A DNA stretch of 64,000 nucleotides from Verrucomicrobiota bacterium (GTDB taxonomy: Bacteria; Verrucomicrobiota; Verrucomicrobiia; Limisphaerales; JACPZS01), in NCBI GenBank assembly GCA_016195385.1, contig JACPZS010000206.1:1-64000 (forward strand), written 5' to 3'. Under the pieces are notes generated by a model. That model was not told the origin of the DNA and searched no databases. It worked only from the letters and a program-made list of their open reading frames with translations. Both the position numbers and the translations under genes were made by a program. This document shows, in pieces, positions 1-9,061 of the stretch. Every line of letters begins with the position of its first letter. Positions within the stretch are counted from its first letter, which is position 1.

Positions 1-87
1 GGCGTGCTGAGTTATTCGGGATTTTTCAAATCGGCCCGGCGGCGTCAAGCCTGCGTTTTAGCAGAACGGGCACGCTTTGAATTGGTT

Positions 88-234
88 TGGGTGGAACGGC
101 CAACCTGGCCGTTCGCGGCGGCAACCTGCCGCCGCGCCGGGCGTGCGAAAACGGCTTAGAGTTTCCTGCGCCGCGAGGGTTGATCTGTCGGGCTGGCAGC
201 CCGCCAGAACGGGCCAGTGGCCCGTTCCACCCCA
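88..234. repeat. REP/BIME-like palindromic intergenic element
   Basis: This non-coding stretch downstream of lptF is built of hairpins. Two have 9-bp stems and the same ACC loop (94-114 and 115-135), one has a 6-bp stem (189-203), and one is a near-perfect 10-bp stem with a single-base loop (207-227). The outer arms also pair: GGGTGGAACGG near 89 matches the reverse complement of CCGTTCCACCCC near 222-233. The arrangement is that of a bacterial REP pair (BIME). I see no gene in bases 1-278 apart from this. It may serve as a transcription end or mRNA stabiliser for lptF, which is inference. Confidence 0.65.
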
Positions 235-278
235 TCCTTTGCGGCATCGTTTCGAGTTGGAAGAATACGCGCGTGTAA

Positions 279-1373
279 TCAACCGCCGCGATTCGCCCGC
301 CAGAGCAGCGCGGCCCCGACGGTTTGAAAGAGAAAGTTCGGCACCCAAAGAATCAACTCCGGGTGCAACTCGGGCCGCGTTTCCAACGCCTGGCCAAGGA
401 TGATGAAGGCGTAATAAATCAGGACGAGCACAATCGCGAACGCCACGCCCAGGCTCGTCTCCCGTCGATGCGCGCGAATGCCGAGCGGGATGCCGATCAA
501 GGTGAAGCCCAGGCTCGCGAAGGAGAAGGCGACCTGGCGATGCAGTTGCACATGAATGGGTGTGAGGTCAACGCCGCGTCGGCGGTATTCCTCCAACTCG
601 TCGCACAGTTGCAGAAATGTTTTGTCGCTGACCTTGATCTCTTCGTCGTTGCGCGTGGCAGATTCAAAATCCAGCGGCAGGTTGGCCTCTTGCGATGAAT
701 TCGGCTGCCAGCGATCGGCAATAAAATTGAACGTCTGCACTTCGAACAGATTGAGAACGATTTTCTTGTTGGCGGCATCGGCCACAATTTCGCCGCGCTC
801 CGCCCAGATGCGCGTGTCGGTGACGCCGTTCGTGTTCAGGTGACAGATGCGCACGTCTTGCAGTTTTTCCAAGCCGGACTTTTTTCCGACGTAAATGACG
901 TAGCCGGGAAAGTCTTTGATGTAACGGCCTTCGCTCAAAAGCATCATGGGATTTTCCAAGCCGAGCCGGGGCAGCAGCCGCTTGAAGGCAACGCGGCATT
1001 GTGGAGCGATCTGCAGATTCATCAAACCGCCGAGTCCGCTCATCAAGCCGCCGATGAGCAGCACCGGCGTGACGAGCGCGAGCAAGCTGATGCCATTGGC
1101 GCGCGCGGCGGTCAATTCGTGATCGGCGCTGAAGCGTCCAAAAACCAGCAGGCAGGCGGCGAGCATTCCCATTGGCAAGGCGAACGCGAGCACGAACGGC
1201 AAGAGCAAGGCGATCGCTTTCACGATCAACCAGAACGATGCCTGCTGGCTGACGAGCAAGGGCAGGATTTCTTTGAGCACGCTGCCGAGCAGGAGGATGA
1301 ACGTGAACACCAGCACCGTCATGCCGAGGGTCGCGAGTACCTGGCGCAACAGGTAACGATGCAGAGTTTTCAC
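279..1373 (-). CDS. lptF: LptF/LptG-family lipopolysaccharide export permease
   Basis: This is an inner-membrane permease of the YjgP/YjgQ (LptF/LptG) family, which with LptB extracts LPS from the inner membrane and passes it to the periplasmic bridge. The 364 residues match the family's usual length. Three hydrophobic helices lie in the first about 120 residues (the start [17 protein letters not shown] is typical), followed by a soluble beta-rich periplasmic domain (about 130-265) and three C-terminal helices (about 275-360). Family members come in LptF and LptG versions; the second one and lptB are not in the window, so the choice of F is uncertain. Its presence implies an LPS-bearing outer membrane. 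Confidence 0.88.
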   Translation of the reverse strand: MKTLHRYLLRQVLATLGMTVLVFTFILLLGSVLKEILPLLVSQQASFWLIVKAIALLLPFVLAFALPMGMLAACLLVFGRFSADHELTAARANGISLLALVTPVLLIGGLMSGLGGLMNLQIAPQCRVAFKRLLPRLGLENPMMLLSEGRYIKDFPGYVIYVGKKSGLEKLQDVRICHLNTNGVTDTRIWAERGEIVADAANKKIVLNLFEVQTFNFIADRWQPNSSQEANLPLDFESATRNDEEIKVSDKTFLQLCDELEEYRRRGVDLTPIHVQLHRQVAFSFASLGFTLIGIPLGIRAHRRETSLGVAFAIVLVLIYYAFIILGQALETRPELHPELILWVPNFLFQTVGAALLWRANRGG

Positions 1374-1464
1374 AAGCGGGCACCGACGGGTGCGGAGGAA
1401 AAAAATTGAGCGGGCGACGCTCTCCGCTTACGAAAGCGGTGGCTGCCGACGTAACGACGCAGTT

Positions 1465-1881
1465 TCAAGCGCGGAGCGATTTCCACGGTTCCTGATCGCT
1501 CACTTCGACGGTCACTGGTCCGGGGCTTTTGGCCGGCGAAAGCACGGCGAGGAAATCGAGCACGCCCTCGCCGATATTGTAAGTGCCATGCACGATGCCT
1601 ACCGGCAGATACAGCGAATCGCCCGGCCCCATGATGTGCGCCTTTTGTTCGACCCATTGTTCCGCCGTCCCCGCCAGCACGTAGAGGATTTCCTCCATCT
1701 GCGGATGGTGATGGAACTTGTGCGCCTGGCCCGTCTGCAATTGCGCGCGCACGAACATCAGGTTGGTGTCGCGCACCATGCCCGGCTTGGAATGCCAATG
1801 ATGCGTTTTGCCGGGGAGTCGCTCGACCTCGGTTTCGCTGAACGAGACAAAGCGGAAAGCGGGCAGCGGCGAATTTGACAT
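1465..1881 (-). CDS. Small cupin-domain protein
   Basis: A single-domain cupin of 138 residues, starting at the methionine of MSNSPLPAFR; an upstream in-frame ATG at 1971 would add 30 uncharacteristic residues. Both cupin motifs are readable: motif 1 as HKFHHHPQMEEILYVLAG, with His and Glu metal ligands, and motif 2 as PGDSLYLPVGIVHGTYN with the third His. The enzyme or sensor role cannot be told; such proteins range from isomerases to small-molecule binding proteins. It is transcribed away from the small membrane-protein pair at 2043, so the roughly 160 bp between them must hold both promoters. Confidence 0.8.
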   Translation of the reverse strand: MSNSPLPAFRFVSFSETEVERLPGKTHHWHSKPGMVRDTNLMFVRAQLQTGQAHKFHHHPQMEEILYVLAGTAEQWVEQKAHIMGPGDSLYLPVGIVHGTYNIGEGVLDFLAVLSPAKSPGPVTVEVSDQEPWKSLRA

Positions 1882-2042
1882 GCCGCAGTTTTGTTCGCGG
1901 AAATTGTGCGTCAAGCGAAATGAACCGTCGTGAAAGCTTCCGCACGGCTTGCGGAGTTGGCTCAATGGCACGCGACGGCATCGATCTGGTTCAAAATCAG
2001 ATCGACATCACGGGCCGTGTCACTACAGTGCCGCTTCGTTTT

Positions 2043-2333
2043 ATGAAGCCGCATTTGTTGGGAAATGTTCTGGTCGGGATCGCGGGATTGACGATTTTGA
2101 TCGTCGTGGCGTTGTGCTACGCCTATGTGCAGGATGTCCGCCAATCGCGCCGGCTTCAGGGTCAATTGATCCTGGCCACGATGAACCGAAACCGCGCGCA
2201 AGCGCTGGCGGCGGACGCGCAGGAATTCGCGAAGAAGAACAAGCAAATGGAAGCCTTGCTGCAATCCTTGAGCCGACTCCCTGTTAGCGCCACCAACAAC
2301 GCGACTCGTCTCATCAACGCCCGCCAACCATGA
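2043..2333 (+). CDS. Small single-pass membrane protein
   Basis: A protein of 96 residues of unknown function. It starts at MKPHLLGNVLVG; the reading frame stays open upstream but that part overlaps the divergent cupin promoter and looks non-coding. One transmembrane helix spans about residues 8-30 and is followed by a charged, Gln/Ala-rich helical segment that could form a coiled coil. Its stop codon overlaps the start of the next gene (ATGA at 2330-2333), so the two are almost certainly translated together and probably interact. Confidence 0.65.
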   Translation: MKPHLLGNVLVGIAGLTILIVVALCYAYVQDVRQSRRLQGQLILATMNRNRAQALAADAQEFAKKNKQMEALLQSLSRLPVSATNNATRLINARQP

Positions 2334-2686
2334 ATGATTTCCCCGACCCCGGCAGCACGCCCGCCACGACGGAGAATGCCATCGAGCCGTTGCAAGCTGC
2401 CTATCGATCGCTCCGCGCTCAATTCCACGCCTTGCTGGCTTTGCTGATTTTGCTTACCGGCAGTTTGGGGATTTACTTGTATTGCCAGGTCGTGCTCGTG
2501 CAGCGCCAGATCGAGGACCAGCAACGGCTCTTGGCGGATTACCAGCAGAACAGCAAACCGCTGATTAACGACTTTCTCAACAAGATGCAGGCGTTCGCCA
2601 AAGGCAATGCGGAGTTCGCGCAAGTCTTCGCCAAGTACGTCCGGCCCGCCGATTCCAGCGCGCCGACTGTGCCGACCAAAAAATAA
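2330..2686 (+). CDS. Small membrane protein with periplasmic coiled coil
   Basis: An 118-residue protein of unknown function. A short acidic, Pro-rich N-terminus is followed by a transmembrane helix around residues 35-58 (LLALLILLTGSLGIYLY) and then a Gln-rich helical segment (VQRQIEDQQRLLADYQQ) with coiled-coil character. It overlaps the preceding gene by 4 bp and shares its plan (one membrane helix plus a helical stalk), suggesting a two-subunit membrane complex. No enzyme motif is visible. Confidence 0.7.
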   Translation: MNDFPDPGSTPATTENAIEPLQAAYRSLRAQFHALLALLILLTGSLGIYLYCQVVLVQRQIEDQQRLLADYQQNSKPLINDFLNKMQAFAKGNAEFAQVFAKYVRPADSSAPTVPTKK

Positions 2687-2723
2687 TTTGGGAAACTGGC
2701 GAGCGGGCGGAATCGGTCGTCCG

Positions 2724-3134
2724 TCACGCGGCGGCTTCCGCTTGCTTCAACTTCCCGCCGCATTGCGAGCAGAATTGATCGTTTGGTTCGCAGCGACTGG
2801 CGCACGACGGGCAGTCGATATGCGCGTCCAGATGGCGATGGTGGATGATCAAATTGCGGATGTAGGGAATCCAAGTGAAAGCGTACGCGAAGATGAAGAC
2901 GGAATCGCGTTTGTAAAACAGCGCGTAACCCAGCAACAGCAGCGATCCGATGAGACTCAGCCACCAGAAAACCACCGGCACCACGACGCGTTTGTGTTTC
3001 TCCGTGGCGTACCACTGCACAAAAAAGCGCGTAAAGAAAACCAGGTTGCCGAGCCAGCCGATGATTTTCCACAGCCCCCATTCGATGCCCAGAAATTTGC
3101 CGTTGTGCGAAAGCAGATTTGCGATCCAGTCCAT
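2724..3134 (-). CDS. LAB_N-type membrane protein with C-terminal zinc ribbon
   Basis: The first about 95 residues resemble the lipid-A-disaccharide synthase N-terminal (LAB_N) membrane domain: several hydrophobic helices with signature stretches such as GNLVFFTRFFVQWYATEK and PVVFWWLSLIGSLLLLGYA. LAB_N proteins occur either fused to LpxB or alone; this one is alone. The C-terminus (about 108-130) carries two Cys pairs, CPSCASRC and CSQCGG, forming a treble-clef or zinc-ribbon tail that is not a usual part of the family. The start at MDWIANLL fits the membrane-protein N-terminus. A role in lipid A or isoprenoid-linked glycolipid handling is inference. Confidence 0.75.
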   Translation of the reverse strand: MDWIANLLSHNGKFLGIEWGLWKIIGWLGNLVFFTRFFVQWYATEKHKRVVVPVVFWWLSLIGSLLLLGYALFYKRDSVFIFAYAFTWIPYIRNLIIHHRHLDAHIDCPSCASRCEPNDQFCSQCGGKLKQAEAAA

Positions 3135-3228
3135 ATTTGTCGGGACATTCAATCGCAAGCGAGGAACACAAACAAACCAAAATGCCCGATGCCGCACCGA
3201 TGTAGCCGGCCGGAGTGCTCATTGACTT

Positions 3229-4722
3229 ATGCCCGAAGAAATCTCTGAACCGTTCAAGCTCACGCGCATTCCGTCGCTGAAGTCGGTCGCGGATTTTCGC
3301 GGCCACGTCGCGGCCCTCGGATTGAACATTCCTTGTGACGATCAAATCGCCGTCGGCAGCGCCTCGCCTTTGGCGCAGCCGATCCCGGACGTTCGTGTTG
3401 GCGGCAAGACCATTGGCAATCGCTACGCCGTTCAACCGATGGAAGGCTGGGACGGCACGACGACTGGTGGCGTCACCGAAGAGATGTTGCGGCGCTGGCG
3501 GCGTTTCGGCGAGAGCGGCGCAAAACTTATTTTCGGCGGTGAAGCGATGGCGGTGCGCGCCGACGGTCGCGCCAACCCGAATCAATTGATTCTGAGCGAA
3601 CCGAATCAAGCAGGCATTGCGCAGTTGCGCGAGGCGCTGGTCGCGTCACACCGCGAACGTTTTGGCAACGCAGACGACTTGGCGATCGGTTTTCAACTCA
3701 CGCATTCCGGACGGTTCTGCAAACCGAACGACAAGAAGCGTTGGGAATCGCGCGTGGCCTACCGGCACCCCATTTTGGATCCCAAGTTCGGGATCACGAG
3801 CGACGCACAGGTTTTCACCGACGACGAAATTCAGCGCCTCATCGAGGACTACATTCGCGCGGCAAAAATCGCCGCCAGCGTCGGCGCGGACTTCATCGAC
3901 CTCAAGCATTGTCACGGCTACCTGCTGCACGAATTTCTCAGCGCCTTCACGCGGCTCGGTAAATACGGCGGCTCGTTCGAGAACCGCACGCGCATTCTGC
4001 GCGAGATCGTCGAGGGCGTTCGCGCCAGTGGAAACAAAATTGATTTCGCAGTTCGCTTGAGCGCGTTTGATTCCGTGCCTTTTAAGCCTGATCCGGCGCG
4101 TTCCCAGCCGGGCAAACTTGGCCCCGGTATTCCGGAGGATTACTCGCGCTGGCTGCCGTATCGCTACGCCTTCGGCGTGAATCAAAATCATCCCATCGAA
4201 TTCGATCTCACAGAACCGTTTCAATTCGTCGAGTTGTGCGCACGCCTCGGCGTCAAGATTCTCAACTTGAGCGCGGGTTCGCCTTACTATAATCCGCACA
4301 TTCTCCGGCCAGCGGCGTATCCGCCTTCGGATGGTTACCAGCCAGCGCACGATCCGCTTATCGACGTGGCACGCCAACTCGACGCCGTGCGCCAGCTCAA
4401 AGCAAAAGCGCCGTCCGGCTTGATCTTCCTCGGCTCGGCCTACAGTTATTTGCAAGAGTATCTGCCGCATGTCGCACAAGCCACGGTGCGCTCCGGATGG
4501 ACGGATATGATTGGGCTTGGCCGAATGGTTTTGTCTTATCCCACCATGCTGGCGGACGGGCTGGCGACGGGCACGCTGCAAATCAAAATGATCTGCCGGA
4601 CATTCAGCGACTGCACGACCGCGCCACGGAACGGAATGGTCAGCGGGTGTTATCCATTGGACAAGTTTTACTCCGGTCGTCCTGAGTTCCAGAAGCTCAA
4701 GGAGATCAAGAAATCACTTTGA
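3229..4722 (+). CDS. NADH:flavin oxidoreductase, Old Yellow Enzyme family
   Basis: An FMN-dependent TIM-barrel oxidoreductase of 497 residues, longer than a minimal OYE (about 340-380). The conserved barrel features are visible: QLTHSGRF (flavin contact), DFIDLKHCHGYLLHEF (the substrate-binding His motif, here HCHGY), GGSFENRTR, and the C-terminal phosphate-binding part DMIGLGRMVLSYPTMLADG. Near the C-terminus a cysteine-containing stretch CRTFSDCTTAPRNGMVSGC occupies the place where 2,4-dienoyl-CoA-reductase-type members bind an iron-sulfur cluster, but the spacing is not canonical. The substrate is unknown. It is divergent from the LAB_N gene. Confidence 0.87.
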   Translation: MPEEISEPFKLTRIPSLKSVADFRGHVAALGLNIPCDDQIAVGSASPLAQPIPDVRVGGKTIGNRYAVQPMEGWDGTTTGGVTEEMLRRWRRFGESGAKLIFGGEAMAVRADGRANPNQLILSEPNQAGIAQLREALVASHRERFGNADDLAIGFQLTHSGRFCKPNDKKRWESRVAYRHPILDPKFGITSDAQVFTDDEIQRLIEDYIRAAKIAASVGADFIDLKHCHGYLLHEFLSAFTRLGKYGGSFENRTRILREIVEGVRASGNKIDFAVRLSAFDSVPFKPDPARSQPGKLGPGIPEDYSRWLPYRYAFGVNQNHPIEFDLTEPFQFVELCARLGVKILNLSAGSPYYNPHILRPAAYPPSDGYQPAHDPLIDVARQLDAVRQLKAKAPSGLIFLGSAYSYLQEYLPHVAQATVRSGWTDMIGLGRMVLSYPTMLADGLATGTLQIKMICRTFSDCTTAPRNGMVSGCYPLDKFYSGRPEFQKLKEIKKSL

Positions 4723-4758
4723 ACCGGGCTGCGTTCGCGTGCCCTTGGAGTTGTCAAT

Positions 4759-4959
4759 TCAGACTCGCGCGCGTGTGAGCGGCATGTACACCTGTTCCGG
4801 CCGGGCCGGCGGAGCAGTTCGCCAATCGGCTGCGCGCGTGACAACGATTCGCATTTGTCCAAACCACCAGTGCGCGCCACTGAGACGTGCTGACTTGGCC
4901 GGCTTTGCCCGCCGCGTCGGCTGCTGATCGAGGGTGAGTTCCATTTGTTGCGTATTCAT
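4759..4959 (-). CDS. Small conserved-looking protein with WWF..MR motif
   Basis: A 66-residue frame, MNTQQMELTLDQQ..., with a basic linker, the aromatic stretch HWWFGQMRIVV, a DW pair and a terminal Pro-Glu-Gln motif. From memory, small verrucomicrobial proteins with a WWF-x-x-MR core and a following AP-rPEQ tail exist, so I regard it as real, although no function is known. It fills most of the 450-bp gap between the OYE gene and the proline-rich exported protein. An alternative is a spurious frame in GC-rich DNA. Confidence 0.55.
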   Translation of the reverse strand: MNTQQMELTLDQQPTRRAKPAKSARLSGAHWWFGQMRIVVTRAADWRTAPPARPEQVYMPLTRARV

Positions 4960-5170
4960 AATTTTCTATTCGCGGGCGAAGATTACCGCGGAAGGACGGA
5001 CAACGACGGTCTAACCCACTCGACTAAATTCTTGCTGGCAAACTCCCGCAAACTTCCGCTCTCTACAACGCAGGCGAACAAACCAGGCGACACCGCCATT
5101 TCCGGCGCCACTACCCGCAACTTTGTATTTCTGGTGGTGTTGAAGATGAAGAAAAGTTACTTTGCGAACT

Positions 5171-5989
5171 ATGAAGCCGATTGCACCTTCGATCGCGTTG
5201 ACACTGAGCGGCCTGATTGCCGCCGGAGTGCCGTTCGTGGTCTTCGCCGACGTCGCTCAAAACCCCTACAAGGTCATTTCTGCGCGCAACGGATTTGATT
5301 TGAAGCCGCCACCACCACCACCCTCATCCGATACGACGCCCCCGCCGCCGCCGAAATCAGATCTCAAGTTCACCGGCATTTCGAAGATCGGGAACGTGAA
5401 GCGCGCACACATTGCATCCGCAGATCCCAAGAAGGCAGGACAATTAACTTTTTTCGACATCGAGGAAGGAGCCAGTCAGGACGGCATCGAAGTGGTGGAA
5501 ATCGACATGGCCACCGCCTCGGTCAAGATTCGTAACGGCGGCATCGAGTCTGTCCTGACATTTGAAAAAAATGCGATCAGCCCGGCCAAGCCTGGAGTCG
5601 TGCCGTTAAACCCGATACCGCCCACGCCCGGTCAGCCCGTTCCAGGTGGAACTGCGTCCCAGCCGAACAACGGACCGGTCATCGTCGGCGCTAGGAACAA
5701 TCCGAACACCCCCTCACCGACATTCGCTCAACCAGTGCCGACGGTAAACCCTGGGATGCCGGGAGCCGCAGTAGGAAGCTCGACCAGCGGAAGCACGGGC
5801 CTTCGTTCCATCCCATCACGCAACGTGCGCACCGCTCCATCGAATCCGCCCAATAATTTAAGTGCCGAGGAACAAGTGATATTGTTGGAAGCCCAGCGCC
5901 AGCGAGCGGCCCAACGCGGAATCGAGTTGCCACCTACGCCGGGAATTCCTTCGATCCCTGGCGCGCCAGTGCCGGGCGGGGGCAAGTAG
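5171..5989 (+). CDS. Exported proline-rich protein
   Basis: The ATG at 5171 gives a clean Sec signal peptide (MKPIAPSIALTLSGLIAAGVP..FA); a TTG at 5162 would add three residues. After cleavage comes a polyproline spacer (two runs of six to seven prolines around residues 48-65), a small globular region of about 75 residues (KFTGISKIGNVKRAHI ... ILTFEKN), and a long Pro/Gly/Ser/Asn-rich low-complexity tail. The globular part resembles the small beta-domain found in type II secretion or pilus accessory lipoproteins, where a Pro-rich linker spans the periplasm, but that comparison is weak. It is not placed near secretion genes. Confidence 0.75.
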   Translation: MKPIAPSIALTLSGLIAAGVPFVVFADVAQNPYKVISARNGFDLKPPPPPPSSDTTPPPPPKSDLKFTGISKIGNVKRAHIASADPKKAGQLTFFDIEEGASQDGIEVVEIDMATASVKIRNGGIESVLTFEKNAISPAKPGVVPLNPIPPTPGQPVPGGTASQPNNGPVIVGARNNPNTPSPTFAQPVPTVNPGMPGAAVGSSTSGSTGLRSIPSRNVRTAPSNPPNNLSAEEQVILLEAQRQRAAQRGIELPPTPGIPSIPGAPVPGGGK

Positions 5990-6017
5990 CCGCCTGCGGG
6001 AAAACTTCGTCAGTTCA

Positions 6018-6042
6018 AGCCAGAGATATTTGCTCTCTGGCT
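6018..6042. terminator. Inverted repeat between convergent genes
   Basis: A perfect 9-bp stem, AGCCAGAGA with TCTCTGGCT, around a 7-base loop lies between the stop of the exported proline-rich gene and the stop of icd. It has no strong T-tract, but its position between two convergent genes fits a bidirectional transcription end. Confidence 0.5.
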
Positions 6043-6077
6043 GTGTCCCTTAAAATCTTCAAGGGGCGAGGCGCGAC

Positions 6078-7433
6078 TCACATGTGCGCGATGAGGTTGT
6101 CCCCGAACTGCGAACACTTGATCTCCGTCGCGCCTTCCATGAAGCGCGCGAAATCGTAAGTCACACGTTTGCTGCCAATCGCACCGTTGAGTCCTTTGAG
6201 CACCAAGTCCGCGGCTTCCGTCCAGCCCAGATGCCGCAGCATCATCTCGCCGGAGAGCACGACGGAGCCGGGATTCACCATATCCTTGCCGGCATATTTC
6301 GGCGCGGTGCCATGCGTCGCCTCGAAAATCGCGTGGCCCGTGATGTAATTGATGTTGCCGCCCGGCGCGATGCCAATGCCGCCAACCTGTGCCGCGAGCG
6401 CGTCGCTGAGATAATCGCCGTTCAAATTGAGCGTGGCAATCACGTCGAAATCCTCCGGGCGCGTGAGCACCTGCTGGAGTGCGATGTCGGCGATGGCGTC
6501 TTTAATGAGCACCGCGCCACCTGCCAGCGCGGCCTTTTGTTCCGCGTTTGCGGCGTCCTCGCTTTTTTCCTTCTTCGTCCGCTCCCATTGCGCCCATGTG
6601 TAAACTTTGCCGGGGAAATATTTTTCGGCCATCGCATAACCCCAGTCACGAAAGGCACCTTCGGTGAACTTCATGATGTTTCCCTTGTGGACAATCGTGA
6701 CGCTCTTGCGCTTGTTGATCAGCGCGTACGAAATCGCGCTGTGGATGAGCCGGATGCTGCCCGACCAGCTCACGGGCTTCAAACCGATGCCGACCTGCAC
6801 GCGGTTATCAATGCCGGGCGCGCCCACCATTTTCCAAAACTCGGCTGATGCCGCTTCGGTGCCAAAGCGCACCTTCTTGAAATCTTTCGGAAACTCCTTC
6901 GCAATGAAGTCGAGCACCTTCTGCGCTTCCGGCGTGCCGGCGGCGTATTCGATGCCCGCGTAGATGTCCTCCGTGTTTTCGCGGAAGATCACCATGTTCA
7001 CTTTTTCGGGCCGCTTCACCGGCGACGGCACGCCCGTGAAATACTGCACCGGCCGCAGACAGACGTAGAGGTCGAGCATCTGGCGCAACGCGACGTTGAG
7101 CGAGCGAATGCCGCCGCCGATCGGCGTCGTGAGCGGACCTTTGATGCCGACGAGAAATTCCTTGAACGCTTCGACCGTGTCGTCGGGCAGCCAGTTGTTG
7201 AATTTCTTGAAGGCGGTTTCGCCGGCGAAGACTTCCATCCACGCGATCTTGCGCTGCCCGCCGTAGGCTTTTGCGACGGCCGCATCCAACACGCGCTCGC
7301 TCGCCGCCCAGATGTCCGGCCCCGTGCCATCGCCGCGGATGAACGGGATGATCGGGTTGGCGGGCACTTGAAGCTTGCCCTGGTTGATCGAAATTTTTCC
7401 GCCGGCCGGAACGGTGCAGGTCGTGTAAGCCAT
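6078..7433 (-). CDS. icd: Isocitrate dehydrogenase (NADP-type)
   Basis: Icd oxidatively decarboxylates isocitrate to 2-oxoglutarate in the TCA cycle. The 451-residue protein follows the Escherichia coli-type enzyme: [12 protein letters not shown] near the N-terminus, the substrate loop [33 protein letters not shown], the catalytic lysine segment [20 protein letters not shown], the metal-binding [16 protein letters not shown] and the cofactor segment [15 protein letters not shown]. It is somewhat longer than the 416-residue E. coli enzyme because of a Lys/Glu/Ala-rich insertion around residues 285-305. NADP specificity is assumed from family resemblance. 2-Oxoglutarate feeds glutamate and hence the arginine genes at 41-53 kb. 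Confidence 0.95.
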   Translation of the reverse strand: MAYTTCTVPAGGKISINQGKLQVPANPIIPFIRGDGTGPDIWAASERVLDAAVAKAYGGQRKIAWMEVFAGETAFKKFNNWLPDDTVEAFKEFLVGIKGPLTTPIGGGIRSLNVALRQMLDLYVCLRPVQYFTGVPSPVKRPEKVNMVIFRENTEDIYAGIEYAAGTPEAQKVLDFIAKEFPKDFKKVRFGTEAASAEFWKMVGAPGIDNRVQVGIGLKPVSWSGSIRLIHSAISYALINKRKSVTIVHKGNIMKFTEGAFRDWGYAMAEKYFPGKVYTWAQWERTKKEKSEDAANAEQKAALAGGAVLIKDAIADIALQQVLTRPEDFDVIATLNLNGDYLSDALAAQVGGIGIAPGGNINYITGHAIFEATHGTAPKYAGKDMVNPGSVVLSGEMMLRHLGWTEAADLVLKGLNGAIGSKRVTYDFARFMEGATEIKCSQFGDNLIAHM

Positions 7434-7566
7434 GAATTGAATTTGGTTAACGGTTCAAAAAATCAGGCGAGCGGTGTAGCCGGTTTGCGATGCCGGAGCA
7501 AGGGAAGAAACAATCAATCCCTCATCATCAGCGGGCGTTAAAAAGTACATGCCTATCGGCAACGGC

Positions 7567-8031
7567 TCATTTCTTGTCCGCGATCAAGGATTCTTGCGTC
7601 GAAACCGCTTTCCACTCGTTTTTTTTGCGCACGAGCACGTCCGTGAAGCGATACCGGCCGCTGATGTCCTGCCCGTTGGAGCTTCCTTTTACGGTAGTGA
7701 CGCCAGTGACCACTGCGGTTTTGCCGTAAATACGAACTTTGAGGTCGTCGAGCTTGCACTCGGTCATTTTCAGTGCGCCAGATTTCACATCTCGCAGATC
7801 GTCCGCTTTCGTGGAAATCTTGCCGCTGGAGTCGATGAACGTAAAATCCTTCGCTTCGATCCGTTCGAGCGCGGCAGCATCACCTTTGACGTAGGCTTCA
7901 GCCCATCCTCGTTCAAGTTTTTTGACCGCCTCCCCGACTGCCGCGTCACCTTTGCTTTTGGCATGAGCGGACACAAGCGCCAGAGCGAAAATCAAAACGC
8001 ACAGCGTCGTGAGATTGATGAGTCGTTTCAT
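7567..8031 (-). CDS. Exported DUF4440/SnoaL-like protein
   Basis: A protein of 154 residues with a clear Sec signal peptide (MKRLINLTTLCVLIFALALVSAHA) that fixes the start at 8031. The mature part begins with a helix (EAVKKLERGWAEAYVKGDAAAL) and continues with the beta-rich NTF2-like fold typical of DUF4440 (FTFIDSSGK, YGKTAVVTGVTTVKG, YRFTDVLVRKKNEWKAVSTQES). Members act as periplasmic small-molecule binding proteins or steroid-isomerase-like enzymes; no specific activity can be assigned. Confidence 0.8.
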   Translation of the reverse strand: MKRLINLTTLCVLIFALALVSAHAKSKGDAAVGEAVKKLERGWAEAYVKGDAAALERIEAKDFTFIDSSGKISTKADDLRDVKSGALKMTECKLDDLKVRIYGKTAVVTGVTTVKGSSNGQDISGRYRFTDVLVRKKNEWKAVSTQESLIADKK

Positions 8032-8199
8032 AATGAAATGCCTTTTGGTTGAGGTTAATGCTGTTTCTGCCCAGTCGTTGTGATGCGATTGAATGCCTGA
8101 GCGCACGGGAGCAGCAAGATAAAAAGCGGCCAGAGATAAACGCCTGAGCGCTCTGCATTTTGATATGCACTCGTGCGAGGGGAAGAGCACGGAGCCACC

Positions 8200-9015
8200 T
8201 CAATCCCCTAGCAATCGCGTCAATCGATCCAGCACTTCCAACTCGCGTTCCTTGACCGTGATCTTGCCCTCGTCCTGCCGTCGCTGATCGCGCCCGCCGC
8301 CATGCAGTTCCTGGACGCGTTCGTTGAAGAACGGTTTGGGATTCGATGCTTCTCTGACTTCGTGGCGCAGCACGCACTGCCAGTGTGGCACGCGGGAACG
8401 GAAATCATTCAGATCCGCTGGCGCATACGTCTCCATGAGTCGGAGCAATTCGAGCGCGTCGTCGAGGCGAAAATCTTCGGCGTTCGTGCTCGCCATCAAG
8501 TAGCGCGACAAAATCTCGCGGCGCGGCGCGTGCTCCCAAATCGCGCGACGCGTCAACGCTTTGAGCATCGGACGATCCGATGCGGGTGGAAGATGAGCAA
8601 TCAGTTTGAAGAGCGGTTCAGGAATCTCGCCGTCCAGACGCAGGCGATTCACGAAACGCGCGATGGTCACTTCGCGCAATGGCGTGGCGTAAATTTCGCC
8701 ACTTTCACCGACGAGCCGCGCCACCGTCGGTCGCGCGACGAGTTGTTGAATCAGTTCCGGCCATTGACTCGCTGGCGACGCGCTCGCGCCGAGCAATTCG
8801 GCGAAGACCGCTTGCTCGCGCAGTGTCGGCGTGAACAGCGGCGAGAGGATGAGATCGATTTCGTAATCTTCGAGCCGAGGCAACTCGGCCACCAGAAATG
8901 CGCCGATGGTCTCGCGATCCTGCGCGTGCGCGGAACCGAGGTGCTTGATCACTTGCGCCGAAAGTTCGCGCGGACGTTCCAGTTCGGTGACGAGAAGGGC
9001 GAGGAGTTTTTGCAC
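8200..9015 (-). CDS. Helical protein of unknown function
   Basis: A mostly alpha-helical, Leu/Arg/Glu-rich protein of about 271 residues with no recognised domain; the regularly spaced helices could be HEAT-like. It contains VPHWQCVLRHEVREASNPKPFFNE, which is not reminiscent of a known active site, and a charged C-terminal helix rich in Arg, Glu and Lys. The frame is open back to 9180 but that overlaps the 3' end of the isochorismatase-like gene, so I place the start at a GTG at 9015; a TTG at 9033 is equally possible. It lies directly downstream of that gene on the same strand. Confidence 0.55.
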   Translation of the reverse strand: MQKLLALLVTELERPRELSAQVIKHLGSAHAQDRETIGAFLVAELPRLEDYEIDLILSPLFTPTLREQAVFAELLGASASPASQWPELIQQLVARPTVARLVGESGEIYATPLREVTIARFVNRLRLDGEIPEPLFKLIAHLPPASDRPMLKALTRRAIWEHAPRREILSRYLMASTNAEDFRLDDALELLRLMETYAPADLNDFRSRVPHWQCVLRHEVREASNPKPFFNERVQELHGGGRDQRRQDEGKITVKERELEVLDRLTRLLGD

Positions 9016-9061
9016 AGGCGGAGTTGGCAGCAAATGAAACGAACACAGCTCTGGAAATCGT

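Noticed and set aside
840-1409. A 189-codon plus-strand frame rich in Glu, Gln and His opposite lptF
   Set aside because: It is antisense to a well-supported permease gene and its composition is the expected mirror of that gene's codons.
5266-5460. A glycine-rich minus-strand frame
   Set aside because: It is the complement of the polyproline codons of the exported protein gene.
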